Notes under the pieces: model-generated | Told to the model about the DNA's origin: nothing | Databases searched by the model: none | What the model saw: only the letters and a program-made list of their open reading frames with translations | Shown here: one piece after another, positions 43,404 through 55,564 of the stretch | Position numbering within the stretch: position 1 is the stretch's first letter | Layout of the letters: each line of letters opens with the position of its first letter | Made by a program: the position numbers and the translations under genes | Assembly: GCA_037501455.1 (NCBI GenBank) | Contig: CM074856.1 | Coordinates: 53,907,001-53,971,000 of the forward strand | Length of the DNA: 64,000 nt | Origin: Lantana camara | Taxonomy: Eukaryota > Streptophyta > Magnoliopsida > Lamiales > Verbenaceae | Reading direction: 5' to 3'

Positions 43404-46400
43404 GTACGTATCGTAAATTCAAAATGGATCTTTCCCATTTCCTCATCGATCATCAGATTCTTCTTGGGTTGCTATTTTGGGTGATTCTGATCAAACTAGT
43501 GGAATAAGAGGGAAGTGTTTTAAGGTGCACAAAATTAGGTTCACACAATATCTTTCAAGTTTTGTAATCAACTATAAAGTTGAAAACACATACTATTTAA
43601 TATTCAAAACATTAGTTTTTTCGAGTTTTTAGTTATAGCAAGCAACAATTTTTTTAATTCTAACGCAACATAGTCGATCATTTTGCTGATCTTTACTTCC
43701 TTCAAAACCGTTCCACTTAACAAACATATTTCTTTTTGTGTTATTTTGATATAGATATATAGTTTGTCAACTGACAGAATCTATAAATTCTGTGTTTAGT
43801 GAAAGCTGAAGGAAAAGAGTGGCGCGACCACCTACCGCTGTACCGAGCTGCACTGAAGGGTGAGTGGAACAAGGCGGAAGTAGAACTAGAGCAAGATCAA
43901 AATGCCATGAAAGCCAAACTCAATCCTACTTTACAAACGGCTCTGCACGTCGCCGTTGGAGCGGGAAAGTCTGATTTTGTGAGCAAGCTTGTGGATTTAA
44001 TGGCGCCTAAAAATTTATTAGGAGTCAAAGACAATCATGGATGCACAGCATTACATGTTGCCGCGCATACAGGGAACACAGAAGCTGCAAGAATCTTGGT
44101 TGAAAGACTGCCCGATCTGCTCCACGAGGCCAACAATGACCGTGATTTCCCTGTTCACGTTGCGGCAGTCTCCCGCCAAGCAGAAACCCTTGAGTATTTC
44201 ATTTATTATACGAAGGACGACAGCCCTTACCTTGGCGAATCGGGCATCAAGCTTCTCTGTATGCTGATTGAGGCTAAGATATTTGGTGAGGGTGTTTTTT
44301 GTAATATCACCTTAATGGAGGTGGTAAATGTGATTCCTACTATTTCTTTCTCATATTAGCTTGCAAATTACTTACCCACACGTAATTTTGAGCAGGTATT
44401 GCATTGCATTTGGCTAAAAAGTACCCTAATTTGGCTACGGAGAGACTTAAAAATGGTGATTCTGCTTTGAAAAGGATCGCCCTTAAAAAGGGTGCATTCC
44501 CCAGAGAGGCTATACTTCGTTGGTTTTACAGCTGCGGTGAGCACTATTCCTTTTTCCTACAACAATCCATATTTTCATTTAAGTGTAAAATAAACTTATA
44601 ATTTCATTGAGTCGAATCCAACTGTGGAGCCAGAGTTAAAGGTTATTTTTTAATGATGATCAAAATATATACTATGTATATAGAGATAATTTTTTATGCT
44701 GGAAATGCTCATAAGCAGTCGAAAACTCTTTAATCTCCGCTACTAATGCAATTTATATAGTGATAATTTTGAAGCAAAGGTGCACACTCTTGGACTTATA
44801 TATCGCTCCACCACTTATCTTAATTCTTATTTTGTCTATAAATCCTTTGAAAGCTTTACATTGACCGACAATATGTTTATTAGTTTTCCGGTACATCTAA
44901 TTTCGTAATCTAACTATCTTTTTTAAAAATTTATTTAACTACATAGTGAAAATATTTCACTTGTCGCGTGATTGGTTATTCCTTCCAGAAAAACATATAA
45001 AGTTACATTTTTACGGTAGCTCACTTGCATGGCCTAGGATTTCCTGTTTCATATTTGTATTTCATCTCTTGTTTCACTTACATACACACGTCGGCCCAGA
45101 TTAGGAGAGAGATCTTTTAAATTTGGCGTGTGTATATAAGTGAAACAGGAGATGAAACACAAATATAAAAGAAGAAATCTTAAGCCCAATCACATGCCAT
45201 GTGATTAAACACAAGACTCGTATTATAATTGACACACTAGCTATTACTTTACAGTTCTATTATTTGTAACTAATACTCGATTACTTTAACAGTCTTTTAT
45301 ATTTCTATGTTAAAAGTCAAATAGTGTAATATCTCTCTTGTAACAGAGACTAATTTAGAGGGTACTGGCCCTCCTCAATTTTTGTGGCTTTTGATTAACG
45401 GTTTTGTAAGAACTTCCAAAAAATTTGTTCCTTCAATGATAACGTTTCTCCCTTACATGTTTTACTGTTAGACCGTGAAGATAGAACCACAACGAAAACC
45501 GGCGATATTGAGGGTTCGATTCATCCAAAAAACAGCAACCGTGATTCTTGGACATGGTTCAAGTCATTTTATGAACCTTTTCGTTACATGGCTTATCTAC
45601 TTGTATCAGGTAAATTCTACATGCAATTGAAATTCATGTGCTCTATTTATCGCTATGTGAAATATGTTATATATGTTTCTATACTGGTCGCGCCCTTCAT
45701 CAAGGGAAAAACAGTTTGCTCACAAATTATGGTCAAATTTACTATAACTTACCACATGAACTTGATAAAATAATTCAGATTGTCATCTTCATCTATTTTT
45801 CTGCCGAAGAAATGAGACATATTACATATTAATTTTTCTCGTGTGTTCCTTTTCCGAACAAAAAGATGGACAGATATAACAATCTCAATTTGAGTGGGTA
45901 GTTCATGTGACAATTTTTAAAATACTTTATAGTTCACTTGGTAAATTATAAATTTAAACATAGCTCCGGAGAAAAGTGTTTTCTCTCCTTGAAATTCAAA
46001 TTTTATAATAAAATATATATTTGATATATCAAATATGTATTTAGAACACCTATTGCCGCAAGTGGAATGATCATTGAGTACAAAATCTAAGTTATCTACT
46101 TATTTGACCAACCACGGAAGAATAACGAAAAGGTAATTAATATTAATACAAGCTTTGACAGTGACAAACTTTAGTCGATGGCTATGTTTTAAAACCCGGA
46201 TCGGACGTCGATCCACAAGCCTTACTGATTACTGGTTTTACTGGTTCAACAGGTTGGACCACCGGCCGAACCGGTATGACGTCATAATTATATAATAAAT
46301 ATATTTAAGGGAGAATTACATCTAACTACCCTGCAGTTAGGCCTAATTACAACCTAGTCCATGATTTTTTAGAAATTACAAATTAGTCCCTCACTTTTAA

Positions 46401-49400
46401 GAACCGTTTGTGATTCCTAGGGTTCCGTTATGTCATTACAAAAATACCCCTGATTTGTTGTTAAAGTCATATTTTGTAGGGATCGTTTTGTTAATATTTG
46501 TAAACTTTAGGGACGATTTTATAATTTTGATCATATATTAAATGTAACACCCATAACACCGTCAGGGGTATAAGTGTACTTTTACAAATTCCGTTAAGGG
46601 ACCTCAGATCAAACATGACTTATAGGGACTAATTTGTAATTTCCAAAAAATCATAGACTAGGTTGTAATTAGGTCTAACTACAGGGTAGTTAGATGTAAT
46701 TCTCCCTATATTTAATTATATATTTATAAATATAATATTATTAATATTAATAAAACACATAAAAACAACAAATTAGCATATAAAAATATAAATATAAATA
46801 TTTGTAATCTTAAATATATTTTAATTACTCATTAATTTTCAATTAACAAGTGAAATAATAAAATAATAACTATTTAGATTAAGTATGTAATGAATGAAAA
46901 TTTAATTCACATCATTGAAAAAACAAAATCTTTCGAAGAATATATAAATAATAATTAATACCATATAAAATATTCATCTCATTATTTAGGGCATAATAAC
47001 TCAACACTCCAGGCCCAAGCCCACCAACCCTAATATATAAAAATCTAATTCCTATTTAATTGTTAGGTTTCTCTTCAATCAACGGCTGCTTATCACTTTC
47101 TCAACATCTGCTTTTCTTCTCGTTTCTGTCATCTCCTCCCATTCAATTTCTTGTTCATAATTTTAGCGAATAGTACACATATTTTCCCCAATCACCCCAA
47201 ATCCAAAATTTAAAAAAAAAAAAAAAAAAGGTTGAGAACACGGATCTGAGTAGTTTGATGTAGTGTTTAAACTTCCAGATTTCTAGCAACCGGCGCATGG
47301 CTCAACGTCAATGGCTGATTCTTCTCAATTTTTTTTCTCTGTTTTTTTCCTTTCAAATACCGGCTCAAACGGCCCACCAACCTATCCGGCCCGATCTTTT
47401 TGCCGGTTTTTGACCAATTTCCGCCGGTTCTGACCTGCCTAACCAGTATGCGGTTTTAGGGGTAGCCTGGACCGAACAGGCTACCGGTCATTGGTTGAAC
47501 CGGTCCGATCGGCCCTATCCTTTTCGGGTTTTAAAACATAGGTCAATGGTCATATATAAATAATAAATTAAATAATAAACTACTTACGCTCTAATAATAC
47601 TTGATATATTGTACCTTATTAGTTAGGTTTTGAAGTGAATTAGCCAAACACATAATATTTACTAATGTGATTGAACTTACTCACCACCAAAACCAGGCAA
47701 GTTGTTGAATAATGTGATTGACCTTACTCACTAGCTGTTGAGGGGATGGTTATATCAAACTCCACTTACCCCCAAAAAAAAAAACTCCACTTGGATTATT
47801 CAATGTCTCCACACCCAATTCCACTTTGATTATTCGATGTATCCACACCCCGTTACGCCTAGGGCCGTAGAAGCTACTTTTTCCATCCTTTCTAAACATA
47901 AACCATACAAAGCTAAACCACACAAGGCCAGCTAAATCACACAAAGCTAGCTGGAGCGTGAACATTGCAGGAATCGGAATATCTGCAAGTCAGGAATCGG
48001 GGCATCATGGTGAATAATGTGATTGATCTTATTTACCCCCCAAAAGCTAGCTGTTTAGGGAAGGTTTGTCAACACATTATATATTGAACTTCACATCATT
48101 GATTATTCGATAGGAGATACTTGACACAAATATCTAACTTTCAGCAGTATAATGATTTTTAAATGATTGCAGTATATTATCTACAAGTTTTAAAAAATAT
48201 ACATATAATACATTGTTTTTTGGAGCAGTTCTGTTCTATGAGGGATGGCACTACGATGATCCCGCCTTTGCTAAAAAGCGTTACAATGATGCACTAGAAC
48301 TTGTGAAATGCTTGTGCAAGAATATGAAATCCTCAGATGACTACAAAGCTTCTGCGATTTATGAAGATGCCATACTAACGGCAGCACGGTTGGGGATACA
48401 CGAGATTGTCGAAATGATTGCGACTGAATTTCCTCCAGCAGTCTACGCCAGGGACACCCGTACCGAGCAATCCATATTTCATTTGGCAGCTGAAAACCGC
48501 CACAAAGGAGTTTTCGATCTCATTAAAAACCAAGGAAACATAAAACACCAGATGTCAGATATGAGGGATATTTACGGGAATACCGTCTTGCACTCCGCTG
48601 CGAAATCAGGTTCTCACTATGCCGCCCTTAAATATCGGAGTGGTGCGGCTCTACAAATACAGAGTGAAATGCAATGGTTCGACGTAAGTTTGCGTGTGCG
48701 TGCGTGTATAACCTTAAATTTGGGCTTTGGATTTCCTATTTCAGTTTTATCTTTGATTTCTTATTTTAAATTTGTGTTCTATTTCCTATTCACTTATATA
48801 TACACGTCATGTATATTAACAAAGGGTTAAAATTATGAGAGAAAAACAATTGTGATATGGAAAAAAAAAAATTAAAAGATCCCTATTTTTAATCTCCCCA
48901 GTTTATTAATATACTTGACGTGTATGAACGTATCAAAATAGGAGATGAAACACGTAATTAAAACAAAAAATTCAAAGTCATCAATTCTTATCTTTGCTGT
49001 TATACGAGGTAAAATTGCTATTACTGGTCCCAAAACATAAATTCTATTATAAACCCGATTTGGCCAAAATTTGACCAATCATACATGCAAGTGTACTACA
49101 ACTTGTTATTTGATTGGTTAGTTTCCCTAAAATTTTAACTAGACAAGTGTAAGATATTTTCCCCCTTATGTATAGGTTCGACCAAACTAGGTTGTAGCTC
49201 GAAATACCCTATACCGTTTACACTTTTTGAATCAAAGTCCGATTTCGGCCGAAAATTGATAGTCACCGGAAAATTAAATACATGCTAGGTTATATAAGAT
49301 ATCACGTAATTATCCCGGGAATTTTTCAGTGATTGGCCGGAATAGGAATTTTGTAAACTTATAGTCCAAAAATACCTGGATCAATATTGCAATTTTTCCG

Positions 49401-50066
49401 TTAAATTATACACAGTATCCCTTATATCTCTTGATTCTGCATTTCTGCTTATGCATTATGAATTTCACCCAAAAAACACCACAGGATATTAAAAAGATTG
49501 TTCAACGTGATACGCACAAAAAAGTAAACTACGCTGGAAAAACTGCTTGGGAGGTATTTGTGGAACAACATAAAGTCCTGCAAGCACAGGTACAGATGTG
49601 GGAGAAGGATACATCCCAAGCATGCTCGATCGTCGCGGGCCTGATCGGCGCGGTTACGTTTGCAGCGGCTATAACGATGCCCGGCGGTCCCGACGAGGAA
49701 ACACACTATCCTTTTTTCAAAAGCAAACTTCGCTTCAAAGCATTTACCTGGTGTACCATCGTCTCGTTCTCCACATCTGTGACCTGTCTGTTTCTCTTTT
49801 TATCCACCAACATTTCCCTCTACACGGAAAAGATTCTTCTGCCAGTGAAGACAATTCTCAACCTTTTTTTTCTTTTCGTCTCCGCTATGTGCATGATGGG
49901 AGCCTTTATTTCGGCAGTTTATCTGCTATTTGACGATCGGGTCACCATTATTGTGTTCTCGATTCTGCTTCTGTATGTTCTAATCCCACGCTACTTTTTT
50001 CTGTTCGATTTTATTCCTCTGGTTCGGGCGCTGCAGATATATCTCAAAAATGTGAAACGGAAGTAA
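43040..50066 (+). CDS. Gag-like / ankyrin-repeat / PGG-domain membrane protein, six exons
   Basis: Proposed exons: 43040-43403, 43800-44285, 44396-44536, 45472-45609, 48229-48683, 49485-50066. All introns are GT-AG, phases match (1,1,1,1,0), and the total is 2166 bp, or 721 residues. Residues 1-121 resemble a Copia Gag N-terminus. Residues 140-330 carry ankyrin units (LQTALHVAVGAG, GCTALHVAAHTG, DFPVHVAAVS, GIALHLAKKYP), continued in exon 5 (SIFHLAAENRHK, NTVLHSAAKSG). Exon 6 holds the PGG domain (WEKDTSQACSIVAGLIGAV...MPGG at 594-596) and about four membrane segments. PGG-ankyrin proteins such as ACD6 and ITN1 act at plant membranes in defence or salt and ABA responses; this protein's role is unknown. 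Introns 3, 4 and 5 contain transposons, but every junction looks intact. A pseudogene is possible, though no lesion is seen. Confidence 0.85.
45037..45180. repeat. Small foldback element in intron 3
   Basis: ATTTCCTGTTTCATATTTG with the next TATTTCATCTC is repeated in inverse as GAGATGAAACACAAATATAA, with an ACACACG/CGTGTGT centre. A relative is in intron 5 at 48729-48975. Confidence 0.65.
46182..47541. mobile_element. hAT-like non-autonomous element in intron 4, with nested MITE
   Basis: Ends CTATGTTTTAAAACCCG and the inverse GGGTTTTAAAACATAG are flanked by GTCGATGG (46174-46181) and GTCAATGG (47542-47549), a near-perfect 8-bp duplication. Both subterminal regions are rich in CCGG/ACCGG motifs. 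The interior (about 47030-47330) has a TATATAAAAA box, a CT-rich stretch and an A-run, like a promoter and leader, but no transposase. It enlarges intron 4 by about 1.4 kb. Confidence 0.75.
46309..46706. mobile_element. Mutator-like MITE nested in the hAT element
   Basis: Inverted ends GGGAGAATTACATCTAACTA and a perfect 9-bp duplication TATATTTAA (46300-46308 and 46707-46715). It is a relative of the MITE at 12421-12654. Confidence 0.85.
48729..48975. repeat. Foldback element in intron 5
   Basis: TTTCCTATTTC...ATACACGTCA is mirrored by TGACGTGTAT...AAATAGGAGATGAAAC. It belongs to the same family as the intron 3 element. Confidence 0.55.
49485..50066 (+). CDS. Exon 6: PGG domain and transmembrane region
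   Basis: It begins DIKKIVQRDT just after the GTAAGT-bounded intron 5 and continues AGKTAWEVFVEQHKVLQ, the linker usual before PGG domains. Predicted membrane segments (residue numbers of the 721-residue model) are about 574-593, 613-640, 650-676 and 680-710. The C-terminus ends KNVKRK, a basic tail. Stop TAA at 50064-50066. Confidence 0.85.
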   Translation, partial: DIKKIVQRDTHKKVNYAGKTAWEVFVEQHKVLQAQVQMWEKDTSQACSIVAGLIGAVTFAAAITMPGGPDEETHYPFFKSKLRFKAFTWCTIVSFSTSVTCLFLFLSTNISLYTEKILLPVKTILNLFFLFVSAMCMMGAFISAVYLLFDDRVTIIVFSILLLYVLIPRYFFLFDFIPLVRALQIYLKNVKRK

Positions 50067-51828
50067 AGCGACAAACGTACAAGTACTAGGAATAGCCGCT
50101 CCAGGCCGGAATAAACACTTTCCGTTTATGATGTATTAATTACTATCGCTGTAAGAACTTAATTATTCTGCTCGTTATTTGGTCTTTGATTTGTGTGAAC
50201 TCAAGTTTGTGTAGTTTGAAATTGCTGATTTCTTGGAATAGAGAGTGTTATTGTACGGATAAGCAACACTGTTGCAAAACTATGAATTGGTTTGAAATTA
50301 CAGTTTGCTTGTATTTCAACTATGATGTTTCTATCATTTATGGAAGCTATGAATAAGGGGAAGTATTTGCATGCTGATAGTAGCGGCAATGTTGGGTGGT
50401 GGTGGTGTGGCGAGTTTGTGGTTTCGCGTATATTTGTCGGGGAAGGTGGCGTCAGTGTAGATAGCTTCCATTTACGAATATAGCCTAAAAAATAAAATCC
50501 GAAGCTAAAAGTATGTCCTTAATTGTTTCTAAATTAAATTTTATTGTTTTTAAAGATAAGTTGAAGCCTCAAAATTCTAAAGATAAAATAAATACACAAA
50601 ATCACTTATTTTTAAATTTTGCAAACATTCTTATGATATTTAATGCAATCGTGTGACATAATATAATGATTCAGTGGAGTAATACATCATATAATAGTAT
50701 TATAGTAACATAGTTTAATATTCAATTGAATTATGGAGAATATAAAGTCCTACCTAATTACCAAAACTCATTATAACTATCATTACAAAGTATAATTGTA
50801 TTCTCTTATTCCTCCTAACTCACTGCAAATCAATTTTAAACATCTTTATAGTATCGTATTCATTTCTAGATTATCGTTGTCAGTATCTATATTTACATAT
50901 GGATATGAATTGAAGCATGAACCAAAAAGATAAAAATAATATTGATGTGACCAAATTTTCCACATTATTTAATTGAGAAATATTAAGGAGAAAAGACGCA
51001 AGTTGAGAAGAAAGAGGGAGATTGGGTCAACAGAGAGAACGTGCTATTAGTTTTGAAAATTGAAGATGGGAACGTGCCTAGAGATGAGGGAAAGTCACAA
51101 CTGTTTTTGAAGATAATAAAAGGGAAGAGATCAGATTCATTGAAGGTAATTCACAGAAACCTTACAGACTGCATATTCTCTGAAGAGTTCTAGCAACTAA
51201 GCAACTCCCAATTTTTTTCTTTTATACAGTATCACGATAGAATCTCCCCATATTTTCCCTTAGATTATCATTTGCATCAATTATACCGATTGTATTTTCT
51301 AGAATTCTATTGTACACAGAAGACTCAGAAGACAAAAGATTATCAGCAATTCCATATTTCCTTTTCATTTATCGTTATTTTCAGTTCTTATTTAATTTAG
51401 CTCTTATTTTTTGATTATTTTCCTTTACAGCTTGGTGTAATCTCTTTTCCCGATACAAATAAATTATATTGGTGGTTGTCGAAATTTTTGGCAAACATCA
51501 AATATAAAATCACAGCATACATGAATAAATATCTAAAAAATAACACGCAAGAGTGGTGGAAAAAATAAATAAAAAAGAAAATATTTTTAGAGTCCAAGAG
51601 ACCAAAACGGTTACTCTAAGGGTCTCTCACTTAATATATAATATAGATTAATTTAAGGTGTAATAACTAATAATATGTAGGAATAATCACAACCACCTAC
51701 GCGTTAACCACACAAACTCCCTAAATGATTTCAGATTTGCATATACATCCCTTACAAATCCTCTTTGAAATGAACAGACAGTATATAAGACACTATCCAA
51801 ATTTCTCAACAAATCATAAGGGTACACT
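50067..51828. other. Intergenic DNA downstream of the ankyrin gene
   Basis: Contains the gene's 3' untranslated region, with AATAAA-like GAATAAAC near 50110. Otherwise it is AT-rich DNA with no recognised gene or element. A GGTGG-rich patch at 50395-50460 has no known match. Confidence 0.5.
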
Positions 51829-52064
51829 TGTGAAGAAGTTGTAATATTATTAATACACGATTCTTTTAGTTAGGTTTTACGTTTTCTGTATGAGTGAAAC
51901 GGAGTCGTTTTGTACAACTGGGTCTCTTCTCTAATTAGTTAGAAGAGGGGTGCTAGGTTTAGTTCGCACCATTATATATACAGGGGATCTTTGTATCAGA
52001 TTTCTCTTGAGATAATAATACATCAATTTTCCAAATCTAGAATGTTCATTTAGAGATTCGTTCA
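51829..52064 (+). repeat. 5' LTR of Copia element C (about 236 bp)
   Basis: It ends TTCGTTCA directly before a primer-binding site, contains a TATA box (TTATATATAC at about 51973) and a typical GATAATAATACATC tail. The start at TGTGAAGAAGTTG is my best guess; the 3' LTR is outside the window so it cannot be confirmed. Confidence 0.55.
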
Positions 52065-52080
52065 TGGTATCCAGAGCCAT
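52065..52080 (+). other. Primer-binding site of C with a one-base insertion
   Basis: TGGTATCCAGAGCCAT differs from TGGTATCAGAGCCAT by one extra C. Confidence 0.7.
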
Positions 52081-52106
52081 AGATTTTTGAATTTGATCCT
52101 GGAACA

Positions 52107-53034
52107 ATGGCTACGCACATGAATGGAGAATTTGTTGCGACTGGAATTCATGCACCTATGATTGTCAATGGAGATCCGATGTATCTTCAAGCTTCCGACA
52201 TCCCAAACACGCCATTGGTGACGACGCTTCTCACTGGAAACAACTACCTATCCTGGAGCCGATCGATGCGCATAGCGCTTGGTGCGAAGGTGAAATTAGG
52301 CTTTGTCAATGGAAGATGTGAGAAACCGGATGAAAGTTCTGATAAATTTGAGCAGTGGCTTAGGGTAGATCTGATGGTTCAATCCTGGATTTTGCACTCA
52401 ATTTCCAGTGATATTGCTGATGCGTTTCTGTACACCTCATCTGCAAAGGAATTATGGAAGGAATTGCAGGCACGCTTTGGTGAATGTAACGGTCCTTTGC
52501 TGTACCAGTTACAGAGAGAAATCAGTTCCATATCTCAAGGATCATCAACAATCGCACAGTATTTTACCAGATTGAAGAAGCTTTGGGACGAAGTTCACTT
52601 CTTACAGCCTTTGCCGCAGTGCAGTTGTGGAACGGCAAAGCAGGTATCAGATTACGAATCATCTACTAAACTGAATCAATTTCTCATGGGATTAGGGGAT
52701 AGCTATGACAATATACGAAATCAGATTTTTCGTGATGGAACCTCTACCTAGCGTGAACAAGGCTTACTCAATGATTCTGAGTGTGGAAAAGCAGCGTAAA
52801 GTGCAGACTAATATTTCTTATACAACTGATAACAGTGTGATGATGGTGCGATTTAAGAAACCAGGGAATTATGTTGGAGATCGCCTCAAAACACAAACTG
52901 GAGCCAGCACTTCTGGAATAGGAAAGATAGGATTTCAGAAACGAGTGGACAAATCTAGTCTCAAGTGCAGTCATTGCAAATACACTGGACATACGGTTGA
53001 TACTTGTTTTCAAATTTATGGGGAACCAGACTAG
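52107..53034 (+). pseudogene. Copia Gag of element C, frameshifted and interrupted
   Basis: From ATG at 52107 the frame encodes a full Copia Gag N-terminus (NNYLSWSRSMRIALGAK, SWILHSISSDIAD, LWKELQARFG, ISSISQGSSTIAQYFTRLKK) for about 210 codons. One extra base in the TTTTTC run at 52726-52731 shifts it to a stop at 52749. Homology resumes in another frame (MEPLPSVNKAYSMILSVEKQ) and includes a CX2CX4HX4C zinc knuckle, CSHCKYTGHTVDTC. The frame then meets TAG at 53032-53034, which is part of the target duplication of element B. Confidence 0.88.
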
Positions 53035-54187
53035 TGTTAGGAATAGTGCCCTAGAAAGCCGATTCGACGTAATCTGCTTTGGGGCTTTTCTTGTATCACA
53101 GACAATCTTTGAATAATATACGATTGTTCATAGGCAAACACTTCTTTATATGTCAATACGTGTTTTGAGTGTTTCCATTATGTGTGCATGTATGAGAACT
53201 CCCCTAATCCTGATGACTTTAGGACTCTACCATTTAGGTGAAATGGTTCATGAAACGAGCCCTATATCACATAAGTCATGATTAGTAAAATACTCCAAGC
53301 CGATGAGTCCTACAGACAGTGGGAGTGTCAACCTGACTCCTCTAAGGCTTGCTTGTGGGATCACGCCCTTAAGAAGGACCACCTTGTTTCATGGAGGTGC
53401 AAAGTGTATAGTTGATACGTGCGTGATACATGAGGGTGCTTACTTTAATAAGTAAGTTCACTGAGGTGCCCCGTGTGAGAACATTCCTAAATGGGAAAGG
53501 AAGTTTCTATTTCAGGAAATGGAAACTTCCAGATTAGGAAATATCTCACGAGTCATTGATGTGATTAATTGATCCTTAGACTTGAGGTTCCTTGTCACTT
53601 TATGAATTAACTCTGTAGTCTTTGGTATAAGCTTTAAAGGGTGTCGCCTTAGACAACTGATTCAAGGCTTATGCTGGGGTTGCACAAGTGATTCATGAAA
53701 GTGAATGAGAATCAAGAAAGGACCTACACTTGCATATGCAAGGTGATCTCTTATTCTGTAAGTCATTCATATGCCATATGGAGTCCTTGGCCAAGGCAGT
53801 AGATCAAGACATCAAGAAAAGGGTTTCTTGGATTGAGATCAAATGGATATGAAATGCACTTAGCTTTAAGACCGGATTATTAGGGTTCTGATTATTCCTT
53901 TGCCCTAGATCTTGGTTGAGAGATAGTAAGTAGGAGGATTGTATCTCACATGAATCAATGACTTAAAGGTTCTGTCGAATCCGAATATTCCAATTCAGCT
54001 AGGGGTTAAACACCTGTTGCTAGACTATGGTCGTTTAATCTGTGGACTGATTAATTAATTAGTGAATTAATTAATTAGGGTCACTGCTAATTGAATTGAG
54101 AACCTAGAGGGTCACACACAACAACTTGGTTACATGAGTTGAGGCTTTAAAATGATTAAACGAGTTAATCAAGCCTAGAGGGTTCCA

Positions 54188-54245
54188 CACGTGTGAAACC
54201 ACACGTGTGGGTCACGTGACTGGACACGTGTCATTGTGACACGTG
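54188..54245 (+). promoter_or_regulatory. G-box array in the B 5' LTR
   Basis: CACGTG occurs at 54188, 54202, 54213, 54225 and 54240, spaced 11-15 bp, about 340-400 bp upstream of the TATA box. The 3' LTR has six (62018-62086), the sixth created by one base difference. G-boxes are bound by bZIP and bHLH proteins in light, ABA and stress responses. Confidence 0.7.
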
Positions 54246-54587
54246 TGCCACACTTGATTGTTTAATAATATATTAAATAATTAATTTGTTAATTATTTAA
54301 TAGACTTTGGTTTAATTTTGAATTAAAAAGAAAGTCTTATTTTGGAGAAAATAATCTAGTTAATTAATTATGAATTAATTAATTAGATAAAATAAGTTAT
54401 TTATTTTAAATAAATAAAGTATAAAATTATCCAAAAATAGTTTGGATATTTTTAGCTCTCTTGAAAGTTGATTTGAATTAGAATTCAAAGTCAAAGTTGG
54501 AAAATACTTGATGATCAAGTAAATAGGAGAGAGAGGGACCAAATCCTTGCCCAACAAGGACTAGGTTCGGCGTCCCTCCCCTTTGCC

Positions 54588-54595
54588 TATATATA
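54588..54595 (+). promoter_or_regulatory. TATA box of B 5' LTR
   Basis: CCTATATATAGGGG, repeated at 62418-62425 in the 3' LTR. Confidence 0.75.
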
Positions 54596-55310
54596 GGGGA
54601 GCTCATGCTCCCCTTTAGAGCTAATGAAATTCTTTTGGTTCATGTGTTGAACACCATCCTTTCTCCAAGATAAACGAAACCCTAGGTTAAGCCTAAACAC
54701 TAACTAGAGAACTAGCATCCTTACTAGTTAGATTGTAGCCAAGTTGGTGGACTATCTCTAGAGAGCTTCAAGTTAGAAGTTTTGAAGATTCGAGCTTTAC
54801 CAAAAAGTGGGGATCAAGCAAAACGATCAGAAGGGATGATGTAACGATTCTGAACCCGACGTGAAGCGAATGAAAAAATCAAACCAAAGAAGATGGCGAA
54901 AACCATTCGTCCATATCCTGAAGGATGAATTTTTTCACGAGGGTTTTGTGACTGGCAGTTTTCTACTTTCGCAAAATTAGTTTTCGAAGGGAGTTTCAAT
55001 CCTGCTTTTCTCGTTTCATGTTTCTTTCTTTATGTTATATTGTTAAGAACATCTCTAACATGAATTGAATCTAGGTTGGTGTGGATTGCTATCCCGACAA
55101 TGGATTCTGAAGTAGAAAGTGACTTTCGAGGGACGGGTTGTCAAGCCGCGAGAAGAGCGTTCTTGGGTGGCTTGAAACGCTTCAAGAAAGAATAAAAGAA
55201 AAGTAAGTTTTCTATCTTTACGAATTTGGATACACGATTGCGAGTTCAAGATCCTTTTGTTGGAAAAAATTTTAAATTCCGCTGCTTTCTGATTCGTGTT
55301 TTCCAACAAG

Positions 55311-55323
55311 TGGTATCAGAGCC
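55311..55323 (+). other. Primer-binding site of B (initiator Met tRNA)
   Basis: TGGTATCAGAGCC starts two bases after the LTR end. It is intact, so priming of reverse transcription would still work. Confidence 0.92.
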
Positions 55324-55564
55324 ACCTCGTTAATCGTGTTTCTGATTCGTCTCAATTATTCTGAATTTGGTAGAAATTCTTAGGCTTGATGCGATTGAGT
55401 ATTTGTAATTGTTTTAGAAAGCCTGAATTACGAAACTGTATTTTTTCCTGAAAGTTTCTGAAAAATGGTTTTTGCAAAATTTAATTTTTGAAAACTATTT
55501 TAGATTTGAAACTGTATAAACTGTTTTTGGATTTCTTGGATTGGTTTTGCTTTTGAACGAAAAC

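Larger units (their letters stand above)
53035..55308 (+). repeat. 5' LTR of B (2274 bp)
   Basis: Contains a run of five CACGTG G-boxes at 54188-54245 and a TATA box TATATATA at 54588-54595, followed by GGGGAGC...GCTCCCC, a small hairpin near the likely transcript start. Confidence 0.92.

Noticed and set aside
50292..50483. 63-codon frame with a GWWWCGE stretch downstream of the ankyrin gene
   Set aside because: No domain, no splice or promoter context; it is probably 3' flanking DNA.
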